Positions 47,923 through 57,093 of a stretch of 64,000 nucleotides of DNA are shown here, piece after piece. Each line of letters begins with the position of its first letter. Positions within the stretch are counted from its first letter, which is position 1. Source of the stretch: Nocardia tengchongensis (GTDB lineage: Bacteria; Actinomycetota; Actinomycetes; Mycobacteriales; Mycobacteriaceae); contig NZ_CP074371.1 of NCBI RefSeq assembly GCF_018362975.1, positions 7,130,001-7,194,000 on the forward strand, written 5' to 3'. A program made the translations under genes and the position numbers. The notes beneath the pieces are model-generated. The model had not been told where the DNA came from and made no database searches. It worked only from the letters and a program-made list of their open reading frames with translations.

Positions 47923-49161
47923 ATGAAGAAAGCGCTGATCATCGGCGGCGGGATCGCCGGACCCGTGACCGCCATGGCCTTGCAGAAGGCCGGCTGGGAA
48001 CCGGTCGTCTATGAGGCGTACGAGGACGCGGCCGCCGAACAGATCGGCGCGTATCTGACGGTCGCGGTGAACGGGCTCTCCGCGCTCGCCGAGATCGACG
48101 CCCACCACCTCGTCATGAATGTCGGCCACCCGACCGACACGCTGTCGTTCTACACCAGCGGCGGCAAGCACATCACCGACATGCCGATCGGCGGCACCCT
48201 GCCCGACGGCACCGTCACCCACAGCGTCAAGCGCCGCGACCTCTACCGGGCGCTCAATGCCGAAGCGGTGCGCCGCGGTATCCGCTACGAATTCGGCAAG
48301 CGCCTGGTCGACGCGCGGCCCACCGCCGGCCACGGTGTCGTCGCGACCTTCGCCGACGGCAGCCGGGCCGAGGGCGATCTGCTCGTCGGCGCGGACGGAA
48401 TCCGTTCCCGCACTCGGGAGATCATCGATCCGACCGCACCGCAGGCCCACTACCTGGGCATCTACGGGCTCGGCGGCTTCGTGACCGACCCGGATCTGCA
48501 CCGCGAACTCGGTTTGCGCCCCGGCGTTTACAACATGATCTTCGGCAAGAAGGCCTTCTTCGGCTACCTGGTCGCCCCCACCGGCGAGATCTGGTGGTTC
48601 GCCAATATGCCCGGCGAGCAGGAGCTTTCGAAGCAGGCCCTGACCGACACCTCGCCCGCGCAATGGCGCGAAGAGCTGATGCGCCTGCTCGCCGCCGATC
48701 GCGGCCCGGCCGCCCGCATCGTCGCCGCCACCCCCGACGCGGGTTTCGTCACCGGCTTCAACCAGTACGACATGCCCTCGGTCGCCACCTGGCACACCGA
48801 CTCGATGGTCATCATCGGCGATGCCGCCCACGCCGTCGCCTCGTCCTCGGGCCAGGGCGTGTCCATGGCCGTCGAGGACGCGGTCACCCTGGCCCTGTGC
48901 CTGCGCGACCAGCCCGATACCGCAAGCGCGCTGGCCGAATTCGAACACCGCCGCCGCGACCGCGTCGAAAAGGTGGTCGCGCACGGAGCCGAGACCAGTG
49001 GCGACAAAGCCCAGAACGGCGTGGCCCGCCTCCTCGTCCGGCTGCTGACCCCCTTCTTCCTGAAGCGGGCGGCCAAGCAGGGCGTCGGCTCACTGAACTG
49101 GATGTTCGACCACCGAATCAGCTGGTCCGACGCCGCCGAGCAGGTCCACGCCGGAAACTAG
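47923..49161 (+). CDS. FAD-dependent monooxygenase (PHBH-like, group A)
   Basis: A 412-residue flavoprotein hydroxylase. The FAD Rossmann motif is ALIIGGGIAGPVTAMALQKA at the N-terminus. SVKRRDLYRALNAEAVRRGI and GDLLVGADGIRSRTREII (DG motif) follow, with the FAD ribityl motif MVIIGDAAHAVASSSGQGVS near residue 300. The start at ATG 47923 follows AGAGGGAG. It uses NAD(P)H and oxygen to modify an unknown, probably aromatic, substrate; the tetracycline-inactivating enzymes are a further relative. Its stop overlaps the stop of the convergent gene in CTAG. Confidence 0.92.
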   Translation: MKKALIIGGGIAGPVTAMALQKAGWEPVVYEAYEDAAAEQIGAYLTVAVNGLSALAEIDAHHLVMNVGHPTDTLSFYTSGGKHITDMPIGGTLPDGTVTHSVKRRDLYRALNAEAVRRGIRYEFGKRLVDARPTAGHGVVATFADGSRAEGDLLVGADGIRSRTREIIDPTAPQAHYLGIYGLGGFVTDPDLHRELGLRPGVYNMIFGKKAFFGYLVAPTGEIWWFANMPGEQELSKQALTDTSPAQWREELMRLLAADRGPAARIVAATPDAGFVTGFNQYDMPSVATWHTDSMVIIGDAAHAVASSSGQGVSMAVEDAVTLALCLRDQPDTASALAEFEHRRRDRVEKVVAHGAETSGDKAQNGVARLLVRLLTPFFLKRAAKQGVGSLNWMFDHRISWSDAAEQVHAGN

Positions 49162-49478
49162 GGTGCGGACGGCAGTATCCCCGCGCGGCGGCACTCCTGT
49201 TGCACCTTCACCGACACCGCGTCCTGCTGCGCCGACACCGTCCGGCACCACTCCTGGGCTTGCGCGCCACACGCCCGCTGCTGCTGGCCGCCCATCGTCC
49301 CCGCGGAAAGCACTGTCACACAGCCATTCTCGGAGCGCGAATAGTCGGGTCGATGGTCGAACACCGCCCACGCGGCCACCCCCACCACGATCAGCACGGC
49401 CACGACAGCGCTCCCGATCAGCAGAGTGCGCCGCTCCCGCGCGGACAGCGGCTCGGTCGGCGGCGTCTTTCCACGCAT
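49158..49478 (-). CDS. Small membrane-anchored protein (106 aa)
   Basis: I do not recognise the family. From ATG 49478 a short cytoplasmic start (MRGKTPPTEPLSARERR) is followed by one membrane helix (TLLIGSAVVAVLIVVGVAAW) and an exterior part of ~65 residues with four cysteines (ENGCVTVLSAGTMGGQQQRA, CGAQAQEWCRT, VQQECRRAG), probably two disulfides. The exterior sequence is conserved-looking around GGQQQRACG. The gene lies head-on to the monooxygenase, sharing a 4-bp CTAG that provides both stop codons. Confidence 0.72.
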   Translation of the reverse strand: MRGKTPPTEPLSARERRTLLIGSAVVAVLIVVGVAAWAVFDHRPDYSRSENGCVTVLSAGTMGGQQQRACGAQAQEWCRTVSAQQDAVSVKVQQECRRAGILPSAP

Positions 49479-49519
49479 CGTTCCATCATCGCGGCGTCGG
49501 TAGGGTCGCGTGGCCGAAG

Positions 49520-49562
49520 CGAACCGGGCCCCCTCCACTTTTCGTGGAGGGGGCCCGGTTCG
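49520..49562 (-). terminator. serA terminator hairpin
   Basis: A perfect 19-bp stem from CGAACCGGGCCCCCTCCAC, loop TTTTC, and its exact complement. The longest hairpin in the window; 17 bp past the serA stop. Confidence 0.9.
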
Positions 49563-49579
49563 CGTGGTGCGGGTTGGAA

Positions 49580-51178
49580 CTAGTCGAGGCTGACCAGGGC
49601 GACCTTGGCGGCGCCGACGGCCTCGGCGATGGCGGCCTGGATGTCGGCCGGGACCTCCTTGTTGACGCGGAGGACGACGGTGGCGCCCTCGTCACTCAGG
49701 TCCTGGGTCAGCTGGGCGGCGAGGATGTCGATGCCCGCGTCGCCGAGCTTGGTGGCCAGGCGGCCGAGCTGACCCGGCTTGTCCTCGTAGGCGAGGACGG
49801 CCAGGTTCAGGCCCTCGGCGCGCATGTCGTAGTTGCGGCCGTTGATGTTGACGATCTTCTCGACCTGGGCGGGCTCGGTCAGGGTGCCGGCCACGTTCAG
49901 GGTGCGGCCGTCGCCGAACACGGCGCGCAGGTCGACCAGGCTGCGGTGGGTCGGCGACTCGCTGTGGGTGGTGACGGTGGCCTCGAGGCCCCGCTCCTTG
50001 GCCAGCGACGGGGCGTTGACGAAGGTCACCGAGTCCTCGATCAGAGCCGAGAACACGCCGCGCAGCGCCGAAAGCTCGAGCACCGCAACGTCTTCCGAGG
50101 ACAGCTCGCCGCGCACCTGGACCTCGAGGGAGACCGGCAGCTCGCTGGCGAGGGCGCCCAGCAGCGCGCCCTGCTTGCGGACGATGTCCAGCCACGGGGC
50201 GACGATCTCGTTGACCGCGCCGCCGGTGACGTTCACCGCGCCGGGCACGAACTCGCCCGCGAGGGCCAGCTGCACGGACTTGGCGACATCGGTGCCGGCG
50301 CGGTCCTGGGCCTCGGCGGTGGAGGCGCCCAGGTGCGGGGTGACGACGACCTGCGGCAGCTCGAACAGCGGGCTGTCGGTGGACGGCTCGGTCTCGAACA
50401 CGTCGATGCCGGCGCCGCGCACGTGGCCGGAGATGATGGCGTCGGCCAGGGCCTGCTCGTCGATCAGACCGCCGCGGGCGGCGTTGACGATGATGACGCC
50501 CTTCTTGGTCTTGGCCAGGGTCTCCTTGTTCAGCATGCCCTTGGTCTCAGGAGTCTTGGGCAGGTGAATGGAGATGAAGTCGGCGCGCTCGAGCACCTCG
50601 TCCAGGGTCAGCAGCTCGATGCCCAGCTGGGCGGCGCGGGCCGGGGAGGTGTAGGGGTCGTACGCGACGATCTTGGTCTCGAAGGCGGCGAGACGCTGTG
50701 CGAACAGCTGGCCGATGCGGCCCAGGCCGATGACGCCGACGGTCTTGCCGAAGATCTCGACACCGTTGAACTTGCTGCGCTGCCAGGTGTGCTCGCGCAG
50801 GGTGGCGTCGGCGGCCGGGATCTGGCGCGCGGCCGAGAGCAGCAGCGAGACGGCGTGCTCGGCGGCGGTGTGGATGTTGGAGGTCGGCGCGTTGACGACC
50901 ATGACGCCGCGCTCGGTGGCCGCGGGCACATCGACATTGTCGAGGCCGACGCCGGCGCGCGCGACGATCTTGAGGTTCTTGCCCGCCTCGAGCACCTCGG
51001 CGTCGACGGTGGTGGCCGAACGCACCAGCAGCGCATCGGCTTCCGGCACGGCCGCCAGCAGCTCCGGGCGGTTCGGGCCGTCGACCCAGCGAACCTCGAC
51101 GCCGGAGCCCAGCGCGTCGACGGTCGACTGGGCGAGCTTGTCGGCGATCAGAACAACAGGACGGCCTGCTTGGCTCAC
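49580..51178 (-). CDS. serA: D-3-phosphoglycerate dehydrogenase
   Basis: Oxidises 3-phosphoglycerate in serine synthesis. At 532 residues it is the long type 1 enzyme, as in M. tuberculosis. Features: substrate site ARAGVGLDNVDVPAATERGV, NAD loop VGVIGLGRIGQLFAQRLAAF, catalytic IIVNAARGGLIDEQ and VVTPHLGASTAEAQDRAG (His). After ~residue 320 follow an allosteric substrate-binding domain and a C-terminal ACT domain (VLAYEDKPGQLGRLATKLGD). The start is GTG 51178 (VSQAGRPVV) with CAGGAG upstream. Serine binds ACT to inhibit. Confidence 0.97.
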   Translation of the reverse strand: MSQAGRPVVLIADKLAQSTVDALGSGVEVRWVDGPNRPELLAAVPEADALLVRSATTVDAEVLEAGKNLKIVARAGVGLDNVDVPAATERGVMVVNAPTSNIHTAAEHAVSLLLSAARQIPAADATLREHTWQRSKFNGVEIFGKTVGVIGLGRIGQLFAQRLAAFETKIVAYDPYTSPARAAQLGIELLTLDEVLERADFISIHLPKTPETKGMLNKETLAKTKKGVIIVNAARGGLIDEQALADAIISGHVRGAGIDVFETEPSTDSPLFELPQVVVTPHLGASTAEAQDRAGTDVAKSVQLALAGEFVPGAVNVTGGAVNEIVAPWLDIVRKQGALLGALASELPVSLEVQVRGELSSEDVAVLELSALRGVFSALIEDSVTFVNAPSLAKERGLEATVTTHSESPTHRSLVDLRAVFGDGRTLNVAGTLTEPAQVEKIVNINGRNYDMRAEGLNLAVLAYEDKPGQLGRLATKLGDAGIDILAAQLTQDLSDEGATVVLRVNKEVPADIQAAIAEAVGAAKVALVSLD

Positions 51179-51574
51179 GGTGGGGTACTCCTGAGGAAGG
51201 GATCCGGGATTTACGGGCGTCAGCTTAGTGGGCTGAGAATCGCGGCGCTGTACCGCCTGGTAGGCAACCGCCATCACAGCCGTGAACTGCGGGTTTTGGC
51301 GTGGTCGTGGCCGCTGCAGACCGGAACAGGCCGCGCGGTACGGCTTCCGCGGGCCAGTGTGATTCCGGCCGCTGTCTCGATGAGACGGCATCGAACCAGC
51401 CGCGGCGATATGGGCAACTGTCCAGGTAGGAGCGTTGCCGCGCCCGCGCACACCCGAAAGTTCGAGCGCGACTTTCCGCCGATCCGCAGCGAATTGAAAG
51501 CCGAAAGCCCGGCGTCGGAGCTACGGAGTCCGGGGCCGGGCTTTCGAAAGTCGATTGAACGACGTCAGTAGTCC
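51179..51574. other. 396-bp intergenic region upstream of serA
   Basis: No gene is supported. The stretch should hold the serA promoter. Overlapping open frames on both strands are high-GC artefacts with no start signals. An inverted-repeat-like run (CGGGCTTTCGAAAG, 51535-51550) may end the peptide gene on the minus strand. Confidence 0.5.
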
Positions 51575-51691
51575 TTAGCGACCGAAAGAACCGGTCCACA
51601 GGGTGTTCAGGATGCCGTGCAGCGCGGCCGAGCCGGTGTCGAGCAGGCCACTGAGGGCAGCGGAACCGGTGTCAATGATAACGGGGATCAT
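51575..51691 (-). CDS. 38-residue hydrophobic peptide with internal repeat
   Basis: Minus strand: ATG 51691, stop TAA at 51577-51575, preceded by AGAAGAGGT at a proper distance. The peptide opens MIPVIIDTGSAALSGLLDTG and then repeats the unit as DTGSAALHGILNT before LWTGSFGR. It has no charged residues apart from two Asp, one His and one Arg, so an amphipathic membrane-active or pore-forming helix is possible, as for the tiny PorA/PorH channel peptides of corynebacteria. That comparison is by character only. The ribosome site, repeat and reading frame support a real gene; the function is unknown. Confidence 0.6.
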   Translation of the reverse strand: MIPVIIDTGSAALSGLLDTGSAALHGILNTLWTGSFGR

Positions 51692-51934
51692 GGGAATACC
51701 TCTTCTGAAATCCGTACGAACTTTCTGACGTGGAGCCTATCGGACCGATTTCGTCGCCCGTTACGAGGGATTTACACGATGTGACCGGCGTCACGGGATC
51801 CGAATTCTGTGGCCTCGTTCATAGAGTGTCGAATTCCCGCCATATAACGCGCCTATCACGCCCCCATTTCTGGGGGCGCGGGCGCGCGGAAAACTCATGG
51901 ACCAGCGCGATCGCGGGCGCTACCGTCGCCTGCC

Positions 51935-52738
51935 ATGACCCTGCGCTCGATCCCCGCTTCCATGGACCCGGCGGTGGTCGCCACGATCGACGGCGAACTC
52001 GACCGGATCGTGCGCGAACACCGCGTCGACGTGCTGCTCGCCATCGAGAGCGGCAGCCGCGCCTGGGGGTTCCCGTCACCCGACTCGGACTACGACTGCC
52101 GTTTCGTCTACCTCCGGCCGATCGACGACTACCTGACGCCGTGGCCCGGCCGCGACGTCATCGAGACGCCCTTGGTGGGTCTGCTGGATGTCAACGGATG
52201 GGATCTGGTGAAGGCGCTGCGCCTGCTGGTGAACGGCAACGCGGTGCTCATCGAATGGCTGATGTCGCCGATCGTGTATCGCGGCGACAGCGGATTCCGG
52301 GACGAATTGCGCGCGCTGGCGGACGAAGTCGCGGACCGGGATCGGGTGGCGCGCCATTACCTGCATCTGGGCCGCCGGCAGTGGCGCCTCTTCGATTCCA
52401 ACCGCTCGTTGAAAAAGGTGTTCTATTCTTTGCGTCCCGCAATGGCATTGCGGTGGCTACACGAACATCCGGACAATTCGGTCGCCCCGATGCATTTGCC
52501 GACCCTGCTTGGCGAATGTGAGCTGAACAGCGATTTCGTGGAGTCCGTCCAGGAATTGACGGAATTGAAGTCCCGGACACGCGAAATGGGTTCCGGTGCG
52601 GTGCCCGCACCGATCGCCGAGTTCATCTCGGCCGAGTTCGAGCGGGCCGCCCTGGAGTTCGTGAAGGCGGATCCGGCCCGGCGGGACCACGCACAGGCCC
52701 GCTCAGCCGAGTTCTTCCGGAGCCGCGTGCGGGGCTGA
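51935..52738 (+). CDS. Nucleotidyltransferase (YcgL/RlaP-like, PF10127 type)
   Basis: A 267-residue protein of the Pol-beta-like superfamily. The metal motif is ESGSRAWGFPSPDSDYDCRF (GS ... DxD), followed by FVYLRPIDDYLTPW and DVIETPLVGLLDVNGWDLVK. After residue ~100 come helices (NGNAVLIEWLMSPIVY) typical of the YcgL/RlaP group. Members are linked to RNA ligases or RNA repair in some bacteria, but no RNA ligase is nearby. The start at ATG 51935 is only 7 bp downstream of a run CGTCGCCTGCC, a poor site. GC is somewhat lower than in the core genes. Confidence 0.82.
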   Translation: MTLRSIPASMDPAVVATIDGELDRIVREHRVDVLLAIESGSRAWGFPSPDSDYDCRFVYLRPIDDYLTPWPGRDVIETPLVGLLDVNGWDLVKALRLLVNGNAVLIEWLMSPIVYRGDSGFRDELRALADEVADRDRVARHYLHLGRRQWRLFDSNRSLKKVFYSLRPAMALRWLHEHPDNSVAPMHLPTLLGECELNSDFVESVQELTELKSRTREMGSGAVPAPIAEFISAEFERAALEFVKADPARRDHAQARSAEFFRSRVRG

Positions 52739-52862
52739 AAGAAACCTCCGGGCATCGCCCGCGCCCGGCCGGTTCAGGGGCGAGCTGCGGCCCTGAACCG
52801 GCCCCCGGCGACCGCCCCAGATTGGGTCAGGCCAGCGCATCGGAAAGTCGGCGCCACACACC

Positions 52863-53072
52863 AATTCGGAACTGGACATAACCTTCGCCGCAGTCGTGAA
52901 TTGGGTCCCGGTGACGGCGGGGCACCATGTCATCACGGTCGATGACGGTAAGTCCACGAAGACGCTCGCCGTCGACGTCGAGGCAGCCCTGCCCGGCAGC
53001 ACGCCGGACACCCCTGTCTCACAGAGCGGCTGCAGTGTGTCGGAGCCCGTGTTCCCGACCGGCAGTTCGTAA
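52863..53072 (+). pseudogene. Remnant of a secreted Ig-like-domain protein
   Basis: The frame ending at TAA 53070-53072 reads NSELDITFAAVVNWVPVTAG then HHVITVDDGKSTKTLAVDV and a C-terminal tail VSQSGCSVSEPVFPTGSS. The central part matches the end of bacterial Ig-like repeats in Nocardia exported proteins (form 'WTPTTAGTHTITV'). No proper start, ribosome site or signal peptide precedes it; only GTG 52896 is available. I read it as the 3' remnant of a lost gene. The rest of the 424-bp space 52739-53162 shows nothing. Confidence 0.5.
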
Positions 53073-53162
53073 TCGCCACGGCGGGCACGCGGCTGACGGA
53101 ATCGCCGCGGAGCACCAGCACCGGCCGGCCGGTTTCGTCGCGGCGGCCGGTGCGAGCGGGCG

Positions 53163-53381
53163 TCAGTAGTCGGCGCCGGCGATGACCCGCACGGCCACCG
53201 CCTCCGGTCCTGGCTTGGCGCCGCGCACCTCGAACTCGACGCGCTGCCCCTCGGCCAGTGACCGGAATCCGGCGCCGGGTAGCGCGCTGTACTCCACGAA
53301 CACGTCGGGGCCGTCGAGGTCCGGGGTCAGGAACCCGAACCCCTTCTCGCTGTCGAACCACTTCACCGTGCCGTGCACCAT
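53163..53381 (-). CDS. Cold-shock domain protein
   Basis: A 72-residue nucleic acid chaperone. [20 protein letters not shown] carries RNP1 (KGFGFL), then DVFVEYSAL in place of the usual DVFVHxSxI (RNP2), and the [20 protein letters not shown] strand. The start is ATG 53381 with GAGAAGG upstream. The His-to-Glu change in RNP2 (VFVEY) is a feature of some actinobacterial members. It is monocistronic. Confidence 0.92.
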   Translation of the reverse strand: MVHGTVKWFDSEKGFGFLTPDLDGPDVFVEYSALPGAGFRSLAEGQRVEFEVRGAKPGPEAVAVRVIAGADY

Positions 53382-53753
53382 TACCGAACCTTCTCGAACC
53401 GACCGGACAAATCGCGTCCCCGCGCGCACCGCGGTCCATGGTGTCACGGCTGCGGATTTCGCGGGTGGTCGCGCGCTCTGCCAGCCCTGATGCGACTGTG
53501 CTTCGCCCCGCGCTCCCTTGCACAGTTATCGAGAACCGGAGCCGCCGCGTATCAGCGGCCACCCCGACAACTGCTGTGCGCGTCCGGCCGCCGGACCCGC
53601 ACGCGTGCACCAGGTTTCGCGGCACGCCGGGGCGGGTGTCCGGGCCGGCCCTTCCCTGCGACCCGGACACCCGCATTTCCCGCACCTCGCACCGCCGCCC
53701 TCTCCCGGGTCGCGCCCATCCGGCCCGGTGCGGCGGTGCGGCGCGGTGGCCGC
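53382..53753. other. 372-bp intergenic region, cold-shock gene / GHKL gene
   Basis: No gene. The uncorrected GHKL reading frame runs into it to 53552, but this is the result of the frameshift. The region should hold the cold-shock promoter and 5' leader. Confidence 0.5.
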
Positions 53754-55798
53754 TCAGCCCGCTCTCGTATTCGAGGCCGCGTCCCCCGGCGGCTCGGAAA
53801 CGCGCATGGCGTAAACCCGTTCGAGGAAGTCGCGGTGCGCGCGCAGGGTGGCGTCGAGCAGCTCGCGCCAGGTGCGGCGGTCCACGCGCTGGTCGCTGAC
53901 CAGGGAGGACAGCGACGCCGGGCCGAGCCGGTCGATGTGGTCGACGATGAAGGTGAGCCGCCGGCGCGGGAATTGCGCACCGATGCGCGGGTTCTCGTCG
54001 AGGAAGTGGTCGAGTTCGTACAGGTAGTTGACCGCGCGGTTGTACTCCTCGTCGGTGAGGTGGTAGTCCATCCGCTTGATCTCGACGATCCACAGCTCGC
54101 CGGAATCGTGCAGCAGCACGAAATCGGGTTCGCGTTTCTCGCTGCCGATCGTGGTGGTCCCAGCGGGGCCCCGAATTTCTGTGCGTACCAGCGTTCGAAG
54201 CTGGCGCGCACGCGTTTGAGGGATTCGTTCATACCCAGCGGGGTCCATTCGGGGGCCAGCAGCCAGGGCGCCGATTCGATCAGCTCCTGGAAGGGCCGTT
54301 CCAGGGAGCGGCGGTCGTCGATGAGCGAGCGCAGCCGATCCACCACCGCGACCCGCTCGCTGGCGATCTGGCCCAGCGAATAGATCTCGGCCACCCGGGC
54401 CCGCTCGAACAGCGCTACCACCACATCCAATTCGGGGTCGGCGTCCTCGGCGATCTCCTTGAGGGTGTCGAGCAGGCTGCGCTGCGGACCCAGCGACAGC
54501 GCCAGCCGCAGCATGTTCTGCAGGTGCGCGGGATCGTCGAGCGAGGCTCGATCCTTGTGCGCCACCAGGATTCGCGCCGCATCGAGCACGGACTCGCGGA
54601 ACAGGCGGTCGCCGGGGGCGATGGCGTCGAGGGTCTCGTGGATGCGGGAGCGTTCCACGAATTCCTCCCAGACGCGGCGGCGAATGGATTTCTCGCCGAG
54701 CCGGCCGATCTCCTTGATCAGGGCCTGACCCCATTGGGCGAGGGCCTCGCCGCGCGGGGAGTTCCAGATGATGTCCTGGCGGTCGGAGCGGACCAGGTCG
54801 TCGTCATCGTCGAGCCAGTCCACCTCGATCGCGCCGACCAGGTAGGAGCGCAGTTTGAACTCGCCGGTGAATCCGGAGGAGATGCCGAAATCCCGGGTCT
54901 GCGCGACGATCTTGCCGCGCGCGTAGATGCGCACCCCGGCCATGGCCTCGTCGCGGTAGGGCTGTTTCGAGTAGGCGATCCAGCCGGTGACGGGCAGGAA
55001 TTGCCGCCCGAATCGCACCGGGACGCGGCCGACGTCGATGCGGGTCTCCTCGATCACGTCGATCGGCAACCGGCTGAGCACGAAGCTCTCCCGGCCGATC
55101 GCGTTGCGCACCTCCACTCGCCAGTCCGTGCGCTCGATGCCGAACCGCGCGGCCAGCTGACGATTCAGCTCGGTCCCCGAATTCACCCGTTTGCGAAAGA
55201 AATCGCGCAGGATGATGGTGGTGCCGCGTTTGGCGGTGTACGTGCCGTCCAGGGCGCCGGGGCGCGGGAAGTAGTCGCTCTCGGTGTCGGAGAGCATGTC
55301 GTCGAGGTCCATGACGATGTGGGAGACGGTCCAGCCCAGCGGGGTTCGGTCGGCGTCGCGGCTGCCGGCGGTGATCACCTCGATGGTGCGGCAGATGCCG
55401 AAGGCGGCGAGCTTCCCGATGCCCTTGCGCCCCATCACCGGACGCCGCCGCTCCCGCGACAGGTCCGAACCGGTCCGGACCCGCCGATCCGATCCGACCA
55501 GCAGATAGTGCTCGTTGATCTCGGCGGCCGTCATGCCGTGCCCGTTGTCGGACACCACGATCTCGTACGCGGGTTCGTCTGCGGCCCTGATGGTTCCGGC
55601 CAGCATCGCACCCCACGGCAACACCACCTCGACCTCGGTGGCGTCCGCGTCGTAGGAATTGGCGATCAGTTCGGCCAGCACCGCCGAGACCCGGTCGTAG
55701 AGCCGGATGCCGAGTTTGTCGATCGCCAGCCGGCTGATGCGCATCGTGTATTTGCGGTCCTCGCGATCCTGCGCGGCCACATGCACGTCGTTGTACAT
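53754..55798 (-). CDS. GHKL ATPase fused to Shedu-like (DUF4263) nuclease domain, frameshifted
   Basis: A 681-residue protein after repair. Residues ~20-200 are an Hsp90/MORC-type ATPase: AVLAELIANSYDADATEVEV (N box), VVSDNGHGMTAAEINEHYLL (G1) and RRPVMGRKGIGKLAAFG (G2). A central domain follows (DWLDDDDDLVRSDRQDIIW), then a helical part. From ~residue 505 come LIESAPWLLAPEWTPLG and, in another frame, EKREPDFVLLHDSGELWIVE with IKRMDYHL, a PD-(D/E)xK core as in Shedu (SduA). The shift is at 54165-54172, where the minus strand has GGGGCCCC; one more G joins the halves (KFGGPAGTTTIGSEKREPD). A defence role is inferred; known Shedu proteins vary in their N-terminal domain. Confidence 0.78.
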
Positions 55799-56074
55799 GG
55801 TGGGCCCCCAATTGCCCTCGGGGCAGCCGCCGTTCAGCTACCTCTGAATACGATGCAACGCCGATTGATTAACAACGGGCTGAACATTCACCCACCACTT
55901 CGTCACGGTGTGATTCCAGGATTCACCTGGGGATAGCCCACGGCAACGGCAAGGTCTCGGCAACCTGTGTTGTGGCGCTATGGAAACCATTGAGTGACAG
56001 TCCGGTCGGTTCCGGGCAGAATGCGTGGCGGCGGACAGCGTGGTCCGCCACCCAGTGCGACGAGGGGAATCCAG

Positions 56075-57076
56075 GTGGCCGGTAGCGAAACGATCGCCGC
56101 ACGCCGGCGCTTCTTCGGCGATGACGCGGTCGATCCGGCCAGCGGGGCGGTGCGAGCGGACCGGGTGCTCGTGTCCTGGTTCGGGTGCGCCAGTTTCGCG
56201 GTCGCCCTGGGCGGGGTGGTGTTCCTGCTCGACGCGTGGGTTCCGCGCGGCCTCACCGCCGGATACGTGCCCACGACGCCCGATGAGGTCGCGACGCTGG
56301 ATCCCGCGGCGATCTTCATCGGTCATGGGCATTTCGACCACGCCGCGGACGCCGGGGCCATCGCGCTGGCCAGCGGAGCGGTCGTGCACGGGACGGCCGA
56401 GCACTGCGCGACCGCCCGCAAGCAGGTGGGTGGAGCCGAATTGGCCTGCCACGAACTGGGTTCCGCCGCCTCCGCACCCGGCGACCGCTACGACTTCGAT
56501 CTCGCGCCCGGTCTGTCGGTGACGGCCGTGCGCCACCTGCACTCGTCGCGCACGCCTCGCCACGAAGGCGCGGACGCCTCGACACCGGTGCGCCCCAAGC
56601 CGTGCCTGTGCGACATCCGGGCCTATCGCCCGGGCCGGTCCGAGGCGGGCCATCTGGCGCGCAACCTGCTCGCGCCGGAGGGCGGGGTGCTGCTGTACCA
56701 GTTCCGGGTGGGCGATTTCACGCTGACCTGGCACGATTCCTCGGGGCCACTGCTGGACAAGGCTCCGCACGTCCTCGACGTGCTGCGCACGCTCCCCGCC
56801 TCCGACGTGCATATCGGCGCGGTCCAGGGCTACAACCAGTTCACCAACGGCCTGCGCGACCCCCGCAGCTATATCGAGGCCCTGCGTCCGAAGGTGTTCG
56901 TGCCCAACCACCATGACAATTGGCTGCCGTTGATCACCGCGCGAGGTGAGGCGTTCGTTTCACCGCTGCATGCGGAACTGGCACGGATGCCCGAGGGCGA
57001 GCGTCCGGAGGTTCGCATGTTGCTGGACCGCGACGACTACCTCGCGCCCGGGTGTTTGGCGTTCGACCTTTCCTGA
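56075..57076 (+). CDS. MBL-fold metallo-hydrolase
   Basis: A 333-residue protein from GTG 56075 behind GAGGGGAAT. The first strands (VLVSWFGCASFAVALGG) lead to the metal motif FIGHGHFDHAADAGAIALAS (HxHxDH), followed by AVRHLHSSRTPRH, FTLTWHDSSGPLLDK and FVPNHHDNW with further His/Asp ligands. It resembles the UlaG-like or RomA-like group of MBL hydrolases. A WFG start with a lone Cys is typical. The substrate is unknown. A 276-bp space (55799-56074) separates it from the divergent GHKL gene. Confidence 0.85.
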   Translation: MAGSETIAARRRFFGDDAVDPASGAVRADRVLVSWFGCASFAVALGGVVFLLDAWVPRGLTAGYVPTTPDEVATLDPAAIFIGHGHFDHAADAGAIALASGAVVHGTAEHCATARKQVGGAELACHELGSAASAPGDRYDFDLAPGLSVTAVRHLHSSRTPRHEGADASTPVRPKPCLCDIRAYRPGRSEAGHLARNLLAPEGGVLLYQFRVGDFTLTWHDSSGPLLDKAPHVLDVLRTLPASDVHIGAVQGYNQFTNGLRDPRSYIEALRPKVFVPNHHDNWLPLITARGEAFVSPLHAELARMPEGERPEVRMLLDRDDYLAPGCLAFDLS

Positions 57077-57093
57077 TCGCCCGCCCTCGACGA

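Noticed and set aside
49163..51571. An 802-codon plus-strand open frame across serA
   Set aside because: Antisense shadow; composition is Gly/Val/Asp-rich without motifs, while serA on the minus strand is complete.
51225..51599. A 124-codon minus-strand frame upstream of serA
   Set aside because: Arg/Ser/Pro-rich, no ribosome site, overlaps the better-supported peptide gene end; probably noncoding.
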